DNA of 64,000 nt, taken from assembly GCF_023544465.1 (NCBI RefSeq), contig NZ_JALPVL010000002.1:124001-188000 (forward strand). Reading direction: 5' to 3'. Source of the DNA: Paractinoplanes maris (GTDB lineage: Bacteria; Actinomycetota; Actinomycetes; Mycobacteriales; Micromonosporaceae). This document shows, in pieces, positions 9,833 to 17,929 of the stretch. The position numbers and the translations under genes are program-made. The notes beneath the pieces were generated by a model. It saw nothing but the letters and a program-made list of their open reading frames with translations. It made no database searches and was not told where the DNA came from. The first letter of the stretch is position 1. Each line of letters starts with the position of its first letter.

Positions 9833-11085
9833 CGTGCTGCCTCCTTCTGGGCCGCCACACTCTCGCGCGACACGGACATGGTCAGCCTGACCTCGGTCCC
9901 GTCGCCGGGAGCACTGCGGATCTCCGCCTTGCCTCCGTGGCGCTGCATGCGCCCGATGATGGAGCCTCGCACGCCGTGCCGTGACTCCTGCACCCCGGAC
10001 AGCTCGAAACCGGCGCCGCGGTCGCGCACGAACACGCTCAGCTCCTCCGGCTCGACCTCGGCGTAGAGCGACACCGTCTGCACCCCGGCGTGGCGGGCCG
10101 CGTTGACCAGCGCCTCGCGGGCGGCCGCGACCAGCGCCGCGACCCGGTCGTCGCACTCGGTGTCGCCGACCACCACGGTCTCGACGGTGATCGCGTACGT
10201 GTCCTCGACCTCGGCCGCGGCCTGCTCGAGAGCCGCGGCGAAACGCTCGGTGGGCGAGGCGGTCGGCTTGTAGAGCCAGTTGCGCAGGCTGCGCTCCTGG
10301 CCCCGGGCCAGCCGCTGCACCTCTTTGATGTCGGCCGAATTGCGCTGGATCAGGGCCAGCGTGTGCAGCACCTGATCGTGGATCATGGCGGCCAGCTCGG
10401 CCCGCTCCTGCTCGCGGATCCGGCCCTCGCGCTCGGTGCGCAGCTGGTTGAACATGCGCCACAGCAGCGGCGCGGCCACCACCCCGACCCCGAGCAGACC
10501 GACCAGGGCGAAGATGACACCGTTGACGACGGCGGACAGGCTGCCGGCCGGGGCGTAGACCGCGACGACGCCGATGATGCCGGTGGCGACCAGCACCCCG
10601 CCGCCGATGAAGCGGAACAGGAAGAAACGGCGGTCGCTCTCGGCCACCACCGCGGCCAGCCATGGCTGCTGCGGCATCACGCCGCCCAGGCTGCGGCGGC
10701 TGGGGTCCGACTGGTGCCAGATGATGCCGGCGCCGACCGCGACGACCGCGATGAGCCAGCCGACCGTGCCGGCGACACTGTCGTCGAAGACGAGGGCCTG
10801 CAGCAGCACCACACCGAGGCCGATGGCGGCGAACGGGAGCAGCATGGCCCGGTCGCGCCGCTGAGGCGGGTCGGTGGTGGCTAGCTGCTGCGGGAGCACG
10901 GCCCAGAAGGCGGCGTAGAGAAGGAGGCCCAGACCGTTGAAGCCGAGCAGCACCACCAGCGCGATGCGCACGACCAGCACGGGCACGCCCAGGTGCTGCG
11001 CCAGCCCGGACGCGACACCCGCGACGATGCGGTGGTCGCGCGGCCGGTACAGGCGGCGCGTGGGTGGGGTGGCGGCGGCGGTGAT
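9829..11085 (-). CDS. PspC-domain sensor histidine kinase with apparent non-canonical start
   Basis: A HisKA_3-type histidine kinase of 418 aa if begun at 11085. The N-terminus is a PspC domain (RRLYRPRDHRIVAGVASGLA, then VPVLVVRIALVVLLGFN), followed by further membrane helices to about residue 200. The phospho-acceptor His is in ELAAMIHDQVLHTLAL, the N-box in AREALVNAARHAG and the G-box in VRDRGAGFELSG. The first ordinary start is the GTG at 10986, which would cut the PspC domain in half. The open frame extends upstream only to a TGA and contains no ATG, GTG or TTG. An ATC at 11083-11085 sits 4 bases after a strong GAGGAGG and would give a normal start, so ATC initiation or a base error is inferred. 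It is coupled to the response regulator. Confidence 0.85.
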   Translation of the reverse strand: MTAAATPPTRRLYRPRDHRIVAGVASGLAQHLGVPVLVVRIALVVLLGFNGLGLLLYAAFWAVLPQQLATTDPPQRRDRAMLLPFAAIGLGVVLLQALVFDDSVAGTVGWLIAVVAVGAGIIWHQSDPSRRSLGGVMPQQPWLAAVVAESDRRFFLFRFIGGGVLVATGIIGVVAVYAPAGSLSAVVNGVIFALVGLLGVGVVAAPLLWRMFNQLRTEREGRIREQERAELAAMIHDQVLHTLALIQRNSADIKEVQRLARGQERSLRNWLYKPTASPTERFAAALEQAAAEVEDTYAITVETVVVGDTECDDRVAALVAAAREALVNAARHAGVQTVSLYAEVEPEELSVFVRDRGAGFELSGVQESRHGVRGSIIGRMQRHGGKAEIRSAPGDGTEVRLTMSVSRESVAAQKEAAR

Positions 11086-11238
11086 GGTTCCTCCTCGACT
11101 CGTGTCCTCCGATCGTCACACGTTCGGGCGGCTGGAGCCACGGGGAACTCCCCCAGGTATCCGGGCCCCGGATCTCAGGGTGGCCTCAGGGTCGCCGCCC
11201 GAAGCGGCTCGGGTGCCCGCGGGGCGAGGATCGGTGTC

Positions 11239-12837
11239 ATGAACGACGAAGCTGCCGCAGCGCGGGGTCCGTCCGGCGCCGACCCCACCACTCCGTCGGC
11301 GACTTCGGCGCCGGCTTCCGAGCCCGGCCCCGCCACCGAACCCGGCCCCGCGACCGAACCCGGCCCCGCGACCGAACCCGGCCCCGCGACCGAACCCGGC
11401 CCCGCGACCGAACCCGGCCCCGCGACTGAGCCCGGCCCGGCCGGGGGATTCAATCCGCCGCCGTGGTTCTCCAGTCCCGGTGGCACCGGGCCGACCTTCT
11501 CGCGCGACAAGCTCGTGCGTTCCCGGCAGGGCCGTTACCTGGCCGGCGTCTGTGGCGCCCTGGCCCGCTCGACCAACACCGACCCGGTCCTGTGGCGCGT
11601 GCTGTTCGCCGTGCTCGGTGTGATCAGCGGTGTCGGTGTGCTGCTCTACCTGATCGCCTGGCTGGTCATCCCGGCCGAGGGCGACACCGCCTCGCCGATC
11701 GAGTCGCTGCTCGGCAAGGGCCGCTCGGGCATGGCGCCGGTCTCGGTGGTGCTGCTCGGCGGCGCGGCCGTCCTCTCCTTCGCCTTCATCGTGCAGGACG
11801 GCATGCGCGCCAGCCTGCTGGCCTGCGCGGTCATCCTCGGCGCGATCCTGCTCATCAAGCGCAGCGGCGGCAATCAACAGCCCGCCGCCGGCGGTCAGCA
11901 GCCGGCCGGCGGCACAGCTTTTCCGGCGCCCGATTTTCCGGCGTCCGCACCGCCCGCACCGTTCGGTCCGAGCCCGTTCGGGCAGACCGCCGAGTTCGGT
12001 GCCGTCCCGCCCGCCGCACCGCCGGCGGCCGCGACCGCACCGTCCGCCGAGCCGCTGACCGAGCCCCTCGTCGCGCCGGCCGCACCGGCGGCCCCACCCA
12101 CGCCGCCGCCCTATGCGCCGCCCACCGGTGGCTACCGGCCGCCCTTCGCGCCGCACGGCCCCTACGCCCGGCCCACGCCGGTCACCTATCCGCCGGCGCC
12201 CCCGGCCCCGGCCGCGGTCAAGCCGCCGAAGCCGCCCCGCGAGCGCTCCAAGCTGGGCCGCCTCACGTTCTTCGCGCTGATCATGGTGGTCGGTGTGCTG
12301 GCCGCGATCGACATGGCCGGCGCGAGCATCGCGGTCTCCGCCTACTTCGCCGCCGCCCTGGTCACGATCGCCCTCGGCCTGATCGTCGGCACCTGGTTGG
12401 GCCGGGCCCGCGGACTGATCGCGCTGGGCCTGCTCGCCTCGGTCGGCCTGCTGATCTCGGGCGGCGCCGAGCGGTGGGGCGGCGAGGTCGGCAACAGCGT
12501 CTACCGGCCGGCCACGCTCGGCGCGGTCGCCGACCGGTACGACTTCACCGCCGGCAACGCCACGCTCGACCTGCGACAGGTCGACTTCACCGGGCAGGAC
12601 CAGACTGTCACCGTGACGATGAAGGTCGGACAGCTGCGGGTGCTCCTGCCGCCGACCGTCGACACGACCACCACGCTCCAGGTCGACAACGCCCGGGCCG
12701 TCGTCTTCGGCAAGGAGTTCAACGACCGTGAGGTCGACGGCCAGAGCCTGACCGACCTCGGGACCGACGGCACCGGCGGCGGCACCCTCAAACTCGACCT
12801 GCAGTTGGACACGGGCAACCTGGAGGTTCTCCGATGA
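11239..12837 (+). CDS. PspC/LiaF-like multi-domain membrane protein
   Basis: A 532-aa protein. After a 25-residue start comes a Pro-rich stretch with tandem EPGPAT hexapeptides (about 28-69), then a PspC domain (about 90-155, SRQGRYLAGVCGALARSTNT and a membrane helix ending LLYLIAWLVIP), further helices, a long Pro/Ala-rich cytoplasmic linker, a second membrane block (about 345-415) and a C-terminal beta-rich domain (about 430-532, TAGNATLDLRQVDF ... GQLRVLLP) like the toast-rack/LiaF C-terminal domains of envelope-stress proteins. The ATG at 11239 has GGGGCGAGGA upstream; the longer open frame to 10993 would overlap the kinase. It is divergent from a PspC-domain kinase, so an envelope-stress role is inferred. 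Confidence 0.85.
   Translation: MNDEAAAARGPSGADPTTPSATSAPASEPGPATEPGPATEPGPATEPGPATEPGPATEPGPATEPGPAGGFNPPPWFSSPGGTGPTFSRDKLVRSRQGRYLAGVCGALARSTNTDPVLWRVLFAVLGVISGVGVLLYLIAWLVIPAEGDTASPIESLLGKGRSGMAPVSVVLLGGAAVLSFAFIVQDGMRASLLACAVILGAILLIKRSGGNQQPAAGGQQPAGGTAFPAPDFPASAPPAPFGPSPFGQTAEFGAVPPAAPPAAATAPSAEPLTEPLVAPAAPAAPPTPPPYAPPTGGYRPPFAPHGPYARPTPVTYPPAPPAPAAVKPPKPPRERSKLGRLTFFALIMVVGVLAAIDMAGASIAVSAYFAAALVTIALGLIVGTWLGRARGLIALGLLASVGLLISGGAERWGGEVGNSVYRPATLGAVADRYDFTAGNATLDLRQVDFTGQDQTVTVTMKVGQLRVLLPPTVDTTTTLQVDNARAVVFGKEFNDREVDGQSLTDLGTDGTGGGTLKLDLQLDTGNLEVLR
11320..11445 (+). repeat. Tandem 18-bp coding repeat (EPGPAT hexapeptide)
   Basis: Seven 18-bp units are tandemly arranged. The four units at 11338-11409 are identical (GAACCCGGCCCCGCGACC), while the first (11320), sixth (11410) and seventh (11428) carry substitutions. 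They encode EPGPAT repeats in the N-terminal region of the PspC/LiaF-like protein. The near identity suggests recent expansion and possible length variation between strains. Confidence 0.95.
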
Positions 12838-13187
12838 GGCCGCACCGCACCGATGGCGTCTCACTCAGCTTCGGCGTGCTGTTCCTGCTGGTCGTGGCGT
12901 GGTGGGCGGTGTCCCGCGTGGTGACCGTCCACCTGCCCGCGGTGGGCTGGCTGGTGGCCGGCGGCCTGATCGTCTTCGGCGTGATCGGCCTGCTCGGCGC
13001 GCTGCGGTCGGCCCGCGGGACATCCACCCCGGCGCCGGCCCCCGAGCAGCCGGCCGAGCCGGAGCTGCCCGGTGACCTGTCCCCCGAGGTGCACGCCTCG
13101 ATCGTCCGCGAGCTGATGGACGACCCGGGCGACCGGTTCGCCCAGGAGCACCCGGGCCTGGCATCCGAGCGGCCGCGCACGGACTGA
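12834..13187 (+). CDS. Small two-helix membrane protein
   Basis: A 117-aa protein with two membrane helices (about 10-28 and 37-58) and a hydrophilic acidic/Pro-rich tail (PAPAPEQPAEPELPGDLSPE, then VHASIVRELMDDPG). No family is recognised. It overlaps the PspC/LiaF-like gene by 4 bp (ATGA), so the two are co-translated and probably work together at the membrane. The next gene, psd, seems to have its own leaderless promoter. Confidence 0.8.
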   Translation: MRPHRTDGVSLSFGVLFLLVVAWWAVSRVVTVHLPAVGWLVAGGLIVFGVIGLLGALRSARGTSTPAPAPEQPAEPELPGDLSPEVHASIVRELMDDPGDRFAQEHPGLASERPRTD

Positions 13188-13201
13188 GACGGGCCGCGCA
13201 A

Positions 13202-13207
13202 TATGCT
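13202..13207 (+). promoter_or_regulatory. -10 box TATGCT for leaderless psd
   Basis: TATGCT ends exactly 7 bases before the ATG at 13215, the geometry expected when transcription starts at the start codon. No convincing -35 is visible. Confidence 0.5.
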
Positions 13208-13214
13208 CGTCGGC

Positions 13215-14459
13215 ATGACTCCCTTCCCCGCCGTGTCCCGTGCGCCGATCGTGGGAGTCGGCGTCACGGCTGCCCGCGCGCTGACCGCCGAGTTCGCCCG
13301 GCACAACGCGGCCTCGTCCGCCATGGTGTTCGGCGCCGACCACTCCTCACCGGTGGTGGCCAGCGCGGTCGAGGCCCTGCTGCCCGGCGACCGCCTCACC
13401 CTGGTCGCCGGCGAGCGCAGCACAGCCGACCTGCTGCGCGACCACATCGACGGGCTCGGCAGCTGGATCGCCGAGCGGGTGCACGTGGTCGAGTCGCTCG
13501 ACGAGGCCGAGCCGGCCGACGTGGTGATCGTCGGCGAGCCGCTGACCGGCACCGCCGACGACGTGCGAGACCTGCTCGACCGGCTGGGCAAGCACCTCGC
13601 CGACGGCGCCGTCGTCGCGCTCGCGGTCCCGGCCACACCGGGCCGCACCGGCGGCGCCGCGGCCGAGCTGTTCCGGCAGAGCGCGCTCTTCGGGGTCGGC
13701 TCCGACCTCGTGGTGCGCAACCAGCCGCCGCTGCGCGTGCACAAGCTGCGCTTCACCCCGGCCGACGCCCGCGTGGCGACCCAGCTCGCCCCGGTCTACC
13801 GGCCGTCCAGCGTCCCGGTCACCCGGGGCATGCACATCGACTCCAACGGTGTGGCCGCCGCGGGCATCGCGCTCGGCTTGGCCGCCGTGGCCCGCGTCGC
13901 CCGGCCGAAATCGAAGCTGTGGCTGCTGCCGGCCCTGGCCGCGGCGCCGGTGGCCGCGTTCTTCCGCGACCCCGAGCGTGAGCTGCCGGACGACCCGGCC
14001 GCGGTGGTGGCGGCGGCCGACGGGCGGGTGCTGTCGATCGAGCGGATGACCGACGAGCGGTTCGGGCCGGGCGAGTTCCTGCGCATCGCGGTGTTCCTGT
14101 CGGTGCTCGACGTGCACGTCAACCGCGTCCCGGTGGCCGGCCGCGTCACCGACTACTTCGTCGAGGACGGCGGCTACGCCAACGCGATGACCGCCGCGGC
14201 CGAGCACAACGTGGCGGCCTACACGGTCCTCGACACCGAGCACGGGCCGGTCGCGATCGCCCAGCGGACCGGCCTGATCGCCCGCCGCATCGTGCAGCGC
14301 GTCCCGGTGGGCACGCTGGTCGCCCGGGGCGAGCGAATGGGCCTGATCCGCTTCGGCTCGCGCACCGACGTCTACCTGCCCGCCGACCGGGCCGAATCCC
14401 TGGTCAGCGTCAACGACAAGGTGATCGGCGGCTCCTCGATCATCGCCCGCTGGTTGTAA
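13215..14459 (+). CDS. psd: Phosphatidylserine decarboxylase with N-terminal Rossmann-like extension
   Basis: A 414-aa protein. The C-terminal half (about 235-414) is a Psd proenzyme: AFFRDPERELP, AAADGRVLSIE, a His in FLSVLDVHVNRVPVAG, and the self-cleavage site VIGGSSII near the C-terminus, where the pyruvoyl group forms on Ser. It decarboxylates phosphatidylserine to phosphatidylethanolamine at the membrane. The first 190 residues look like a degenerate Rossmann/methyltransferase-like domain (PIVGVGVTAARALT, ADVVIVGEPL) absent from enterobacterial Psd. The second ATG (13215) was chosen over 13203 because TATGCT lies 7 bases before it and covers the first ATG. Its partner pssA is convergent, about 1.3 kb away. 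Confidence 0.9.
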   Translation: MTPFPAVSRAPIVGVGVTAARALTAEFARHNAASSAMVFGADHSSPVVASAVEALLPGDRLTLVAGERSTADLLRDHIDGLGSWIAERVHVVESLDEAEPADVVIVGEPLTGTADDVRDLLDRLGKHLADGAVVALAVPATPGRTGGAAAELFRQSALFGVGSDLVVRNQPPLRVHKLRFTPADARVATQLAPVYRPSSVPVTRGMHIDSNGVAAAGIALGLAAVARVARPKSKLWLLPALAAAPVAAFFRDPERELPDDPAAVVAAADGRVLSIERMTDERFGPGEFLRIAVFLSVLDVHVNRVPVAGRVTDYFVEDGGYANAMTAAAEHNVAAYTVLDTEHGPVAIAQRTGLIARRIVQRVPVGTLVARGERMGLIRFGSRTDVYLPADRAESLVSVNDKVIGGSSIIARWL

Positions 14460-14491
14460 CTGTAACTCTGGTCGCCGCTCCGCGACTCCGG

Positions 14492-14585
14492 GGATTTCGC
14501 CCTGGGAGGTCGAGGACTTGGGCCCCGAAAACGGCCTCGCTTCGCTTGCCGTTTTCGGTGCCCAAGTCCTCGACGGGCGAAATCC
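14492..14585. repeat. 94-bp imperfect palindrome downstream of psd
   Basis: Three nested blocks pair in order: 14492-14502 with 14575-14585, 14510-14522 with 14561-14573, and 14525-14535 with 14548-14558, around a 12-nt loop CTCGCTTCGCTT. About 35 bp are paired. It begins 33 bases after the psd stop. It could act as a terminator, but its length and nested design resemble a repetitive extragenic palindrome or small mobile hairpin. Copies elsewhere in the genome would decide. Confidence 0.85.
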
Positions 14586-14861
14586 GACTTTGGTCGCGGT
14601 TACTGAACCCCGCCGTTGCCGAGGCCGGCCTTCGGGCTCCACCTAGCAGGGTTCCAACATCGCGCCGGACTGGCCGAGGGCCGTGGCCGCGGTTTCTGCG
14701 ACGCCCGTGGCTCGACGAGTGAAGCCGGACTTCGCTCCCAGTTGCCCCCGCGTCAGGTCAGCCGCCGACAGGGCATACCGAACTCGGCAGCTGCTAGCCG
14801 CCGCAACTGCTATCGAGTCGGGCCCCAGGGCGGGCGAAAGCGACTTAGCTCTGTTTCCCGC

Positions 14862-15545
14862 TGCCGTCATCAGACCAGCCGATCACAGAGCAATCCGCCG
14901 CAGCCGTCCTCAAGCCAGCCCCGACAGGGCGAAACCCGAGTCAGCCAGCCCCGCCCCCGTGCCGCCATCAGGCCAGCCCACCGCAGAGCAACCCGCCGCA
15001 GCCGTCCTCAAGCCAGCCCCAACGGGCCCAACCCAGGTCAGCTCCGCGCCCCCGTGCCGTCATCAGGCCAGCCCACCGCAGAGCAAGCGCCACGGCCGTC
15101 ATCGCCAGCCCCAACGGGTCAAACCCGATTGAACTCCGCGCCCGTCGCCGCCGCCGTCATCAGACCAGCTCACCACAGCAATCGCCACGACCGCATTGCC
15201 GGCCCCAAGGGGGCGAAACCCGACTCAGTTCCGCCCCCGTGCCGCCATCAGGCCATGCCACCACAGAACAACCCGCCACGGCCGTCATCGCGCCAGTCCG
15301 CAACGGGCGAAACACACCGCCCCCATGCCGACACACCACAGAACAACCCGCCACGGCCGTCATCGCGCCAGTCCGCAACGCGGCAAGACCCGACTCGACA
15401 CCGCCCTATGCCGCCTTCAGGCCAACCCACCACGCCGAGCAAGCGCCACGGCCCTTATCGCGCCAGCCCCCCACGGGCGAAACCGAGTCAGCTCCGCGCC
15501 GGTTGCCGTCGTCCGGGCAGCCACCACGGAGCAACCTGCGGCGGC
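14862..15545. repeat. Degenerate tandem repeat array, eight units of about 83-97 bp
   Basis: Units start near 14864, 14961, 15056, 15153, 15241, 15327, 15411 and 15504 (periods 97, 95, 97, 88, 86, 83, 94). Each carries, in order, GCCGTCATCAGGCCAGC-like, CCACCACAGAGCAACCCGCC-like, GGCCGTCATCGCGCCAG-like and CAACGGGCGAAACCCGA-like blocks. Units 5 and 6 share a 44-bp identical stretch. A 368-codon frame crosses the region, but its translation is low-complexity Pro/Ser/Arg/Gln sequence that follows the repeat, so it is not called a gene. No function is known. The 14586-14861 and 15546-15726 flanks hold nothing recognisable. Confidence 0.85.
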
Positions 15546-15726
15546 TCTTCATGGGGTTGGCTCGACGGCGGAGCCGGGCTTGGCTGCGCTTATGCGCCCG
15601 CTGATGTTGGCGAGCCGGGCCCTGGAGAGGGCAGACCGGGACTCCGCTGCGGCTTGCCGGCGGTGGCGTTGGGGGTTGTGTTCTTGGTGGGGCATGGCTT
15701 GGCTGCGGTTGCGTGGGGCTGACACG

Positions 15727-15760
15727 AAAAAGGCCGCCCCGGGTGGGACGGCCTTTTCGG
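15727..15760 (-). terminator. Terminator of pssA
   Basis: AAAAGGCCG pairs with CGGCCTTTT, with a CCC/GGG inner stem and a one-base bulge. On the minus strand it ends in TTTTTCG, a real T-tract. It begins just after the pssA stop. Confidence 0.85.
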
Positions 15761-15768
15761 GTGAACTG

Positions 15769-16725
15769 TCAGACGGGGGTGTGGCGGGTGCGGAGCCACA
15801 TGACCGGGCCGCTGAGCAGGTAGGCGGCTACCAGCAGGACGAAGGTCAGGCGGGCGCCGACCAGGGCGCCGACGATGGGGAGCAGCCAGAGCCAGGCGGG
15901 CAGGCGGACCAGGCGCGCCAGTTTTGCGTACGGGAAGCTCGAGACCATCGCGAAGGCGAGCAGGGCCACGCCGGCGAGCTGGACCGGGCCGGGCAACGGC
16001 AGGTCGATCAGCACGGTGAGGGCGAGCACGGCCGCGACCAGGGTGGTCGGGACGCCGCAGAAGAACTTGCCGTCCTTGGGTGACACGTTGAAGCGGGCCA
16101 GCCGGATGGCGGCACACGCGGCGACCAGCATGCAGGCCACCGCGGCGGCCGGGGTCGGCACCGTGTGGGCCAGCGAGGCGTAGACCACGACCGGCGCGGC
16201 CAGGCCGAAGGAGCACATGTCGGCCAGCGAGTCCATCTGGGCGCCGAACGGGCTGGAGACGCCCAGCTTGCGGGCGAGCGCCCCGTCGAGGCCGTCGAAG
16301 GCCACGCAGGCGACCAGGAAGGCGGCCGCGAGCCGGACGTCGCCGTGCATGGCGAGCAGGATCGCGGTCAGGCCCAGGGCCAGGCTCGCCAGCGTGCAGC
16401 CCTGGACGAGCGCGAAGCTCAGCCGCCGGGCAGTGGTGTGCTCGCCGGGGAGCAGCGACACCTCGGCCGGTTGCTCGACCGGCGCGGGGATCGCCAGGTG
16501 CGGGACGGCCGGGCCGTGGGACCGGCCGTGCTCGGCACCGGTGTAGATGACTTCGGCCCGGGTGGCGGTGGCGGCACGACTGGACTCAGCGTTCCGGCGC
16601 CCCACGCGCACCAACAGGGCCTGCCGCGCGAGCGTTCCGCCGCGGCGCAGCCGGCCTGCCCAACGACGACCGGCGGGACGGGGACTATCCGTCGAGCGAC
16701 GCCGGCGCCAAGGGGTTCTCGGCAC
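15769..16725 (-). CDS. pssA: CDP-diacylglycerol-serine O-phosphatidyltransferase
   Basis: A 318-aa integral membrane CDP-alcohol phosphotransferase. The signature is complete: DGLDGALARKLGVSSPFGAQ followed by MDSLADM, giving the D-x2-D-G-x2-A-R-x8-G-x3-D-x3-D metal and CDP site. Serine specificity is inferred from family resemblance (FNVSPKDGKFFCGVPTT) and from the convergent psd, which would use its product. About eight helices follow a basic N-terminus of roughly 80 residues. The GTG at 16725 was chosen because GGAGG lies six bases upstream; the frame stays open to 16827 without a good ribosome site. Confidence 0.88.
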   Translation of the reverse strand: MPRTPWRRRRSTDSPRPAGRRWAGRLRRGGTLARQALLVRVGRRNAESSRAATATRAEVIYTGAEHGRSHGPAVPHLAIPAPVEQPAEVSLLPGEHTTARRLSFALVQGCTLASLALGLTAILLAMHGDVRLAAAFLVACVAFDGLDGALARKLGVSSPFGAQMDSLADMCSFGLAAPVVVYASLAHTVPTPAAAVACMLVAACAAIRLARFNVSPKDGKFFCGVPTTLVAAVLALTVLIDLPLPGPVQLAGVALLAFAMVSSFPYAKLARLVRLPAWLWLLPIVGALVGARLTFVLLVAAYLLSGPVMWLRTRHTPV

Positions 16726-17018
16726 GTGTTTCCTCCATGGGATCAGGTGACCCATCGCGATCGCGGTGGGCTGCGGCCCGGTAGCCCCTCGCACATGGGG
16801 CCCGGGGAAATGTGCGGGTAACACCATCGCACAGCGAGTCGACCTTGGCGAGAAGCCGAATCGGCCGTCGTTGGCCCGTTCACTCCGCCGGCGAGCTCAA
16901 CTGGCTGGATCTGAGCTGGCGGGATCCGGGCGCTTGGGCCTGACTGGGGGCCTGAGCTGCTCGGATCGGAGACGACGGAGGGGACAGGTCACTTGCCTCA
17001 CCTCTCCCTGATGCGATT

Positions 17019-17924
17019 TTACCTCGCCCGTTCCGCTTCGACCCGGGCTACGGCGGTGGCGGCCAGTTCGGTCAGGCTGAGCTCCTTGGCCTCGGCGAGT
17101 GTGAACCAGCCCGCCTCGGCGGTGGATCCGCCTGCTTCTTCCGTCACTACTGATTCCGTCGGCAGCTCGATCGAAACCCTGAACAGCACGCGGATCACAT
17201 GCCAGTCGATCGGCACGCCCTCGGGTCCCAGGGCCGTGGGGTCGTAACGGTGCGACATGCCGAGCAGGCCGGTCACCCGGCCGTGTTGCGAAGTCTCCTC
17301 GATCAGTTCGCGGGCGAGCGCGACCTCGGGCGTTTCGCCGTGGTCGGTGCCGCCGCCGGGCAGGTGCCACCGGCCGGCCCCGGGATAGCCCGGGGCGATG
17401 CGGGTGAGCAGGATCCGGCCGTCCGGGTCGGTCGCCGCCGCGTACGCTCCGAAGCGCTGCACCCGCTCCGGCCGCGACAGCTCCTCGCCGTCCTCCGGCG
17501 TGTCCCACTTCGGGGTGTCACCGACGCCGAGCGCGACCGCCGTGAAGGGCATCAGCGGCAAAACAGACAAGTCTGTCTGAGCCACCCATTCGACCCGCTC
17601 CGTCGTTCCCTCGGCTTCGAAGCGCATCGTCCCGCCGGTCACCGACACGTCGTAGATGACCCGGTCGGTGTGCTCGAGCTCCCCGGTCGGCAGGCGGAAG
17701 ACATCGGCGGTGACCGTCCGCAAGCCGTCGATCTTGACAGACAGACCGGTCTCCTCGCCGAACTCGCGCACCACCGCGTCGTCCGGATGCTCGCCCTGAT
17801 CGACGCCGCCGCCCGGCAGCGTCCAGAGCCCGGGGAACGAACTCAGCGGAGAGTTCCGGGCGAGCAGCACCCGCCCGGTCTCGTCGCGGCAGATCCCGTA
17901 CGCCCCGACCCTTCTGATCTTCAC
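17019..17924 (-). CDS. Double-Nudix hydrolase A
   Basis: A 301-aa protein made of two Nudix domains. The first box, near residues 38-60, is complete ([10 protein letters not shown] and [11 protein letters not shown]). The second, near 188-212, reads [10 protein letters not shown] and RELIEETSQ, with Ser in place of the Gly after the EE pair. Nudix enzymes hydrolyse nucleoside diphosphate-linked substrates; the substrate here is unknown. It lies 5 bp after a paralogous double-Nudix gene on the same strand. The GTG start has TAATCT exactly 7 bases upstream, overlapping the neighbour's stop, so it may also have its own leaderless promoter. The C-terminal domains of both proteins share the stretch [10 protein letters not shown] and PIDWH, showing a duplication. 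Confidence 0.85.
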   Translation of the reverse strand: MKIRRVGAYGICRDETGRVLLARNSPLSSFPGLWTLPGGGVDQGEHPDDAVVREFGEETGLSVKIDGLRTVTADVFRLPTGELEHTDRVIYDVSVTGGTMRFEAEGTTERVEWVAQTDLSVLPLMPFTAVALGVGDTPKWDTPEDGEELSRPERVQRFGAYAAATDPDGRILLTRIAPGYPGAGRWHLPGGGTDHGETPEVALARELIEETSQHGRVTGLLGMSHRYDPTALGPEGVPIDWHVIRVLFRVSIELPTESVVTEEAGGSTAEAGWFTLAEAKELSLTELAATAVARVEAERAR

Positions 17925-17929
17925 CCGGC

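Noticed and set aside
9155..11119. A 654-codon minus-strand open frame joining the response regulator to upstream sequence
   Set aside because: Only its last 225 codons are the regulator; the rest is an Arg/Ala/Gly-rich shadow of the histidine kinase in another frame.
14862..15545. Possible CRISPR array
   Set aside because: The units are 83-97 bp, diverged along their whole length, with no short identical repeat and unique spacer pattern, and no cas genes are near.
14616..15722. A 368-codon open frame on the plus strand
   Set aside because: Its translation is repetitive Pro/Ser/Arg/Gln-rich sequence imposed by the tandem repeat, with no ribosome site and other frames equally open.
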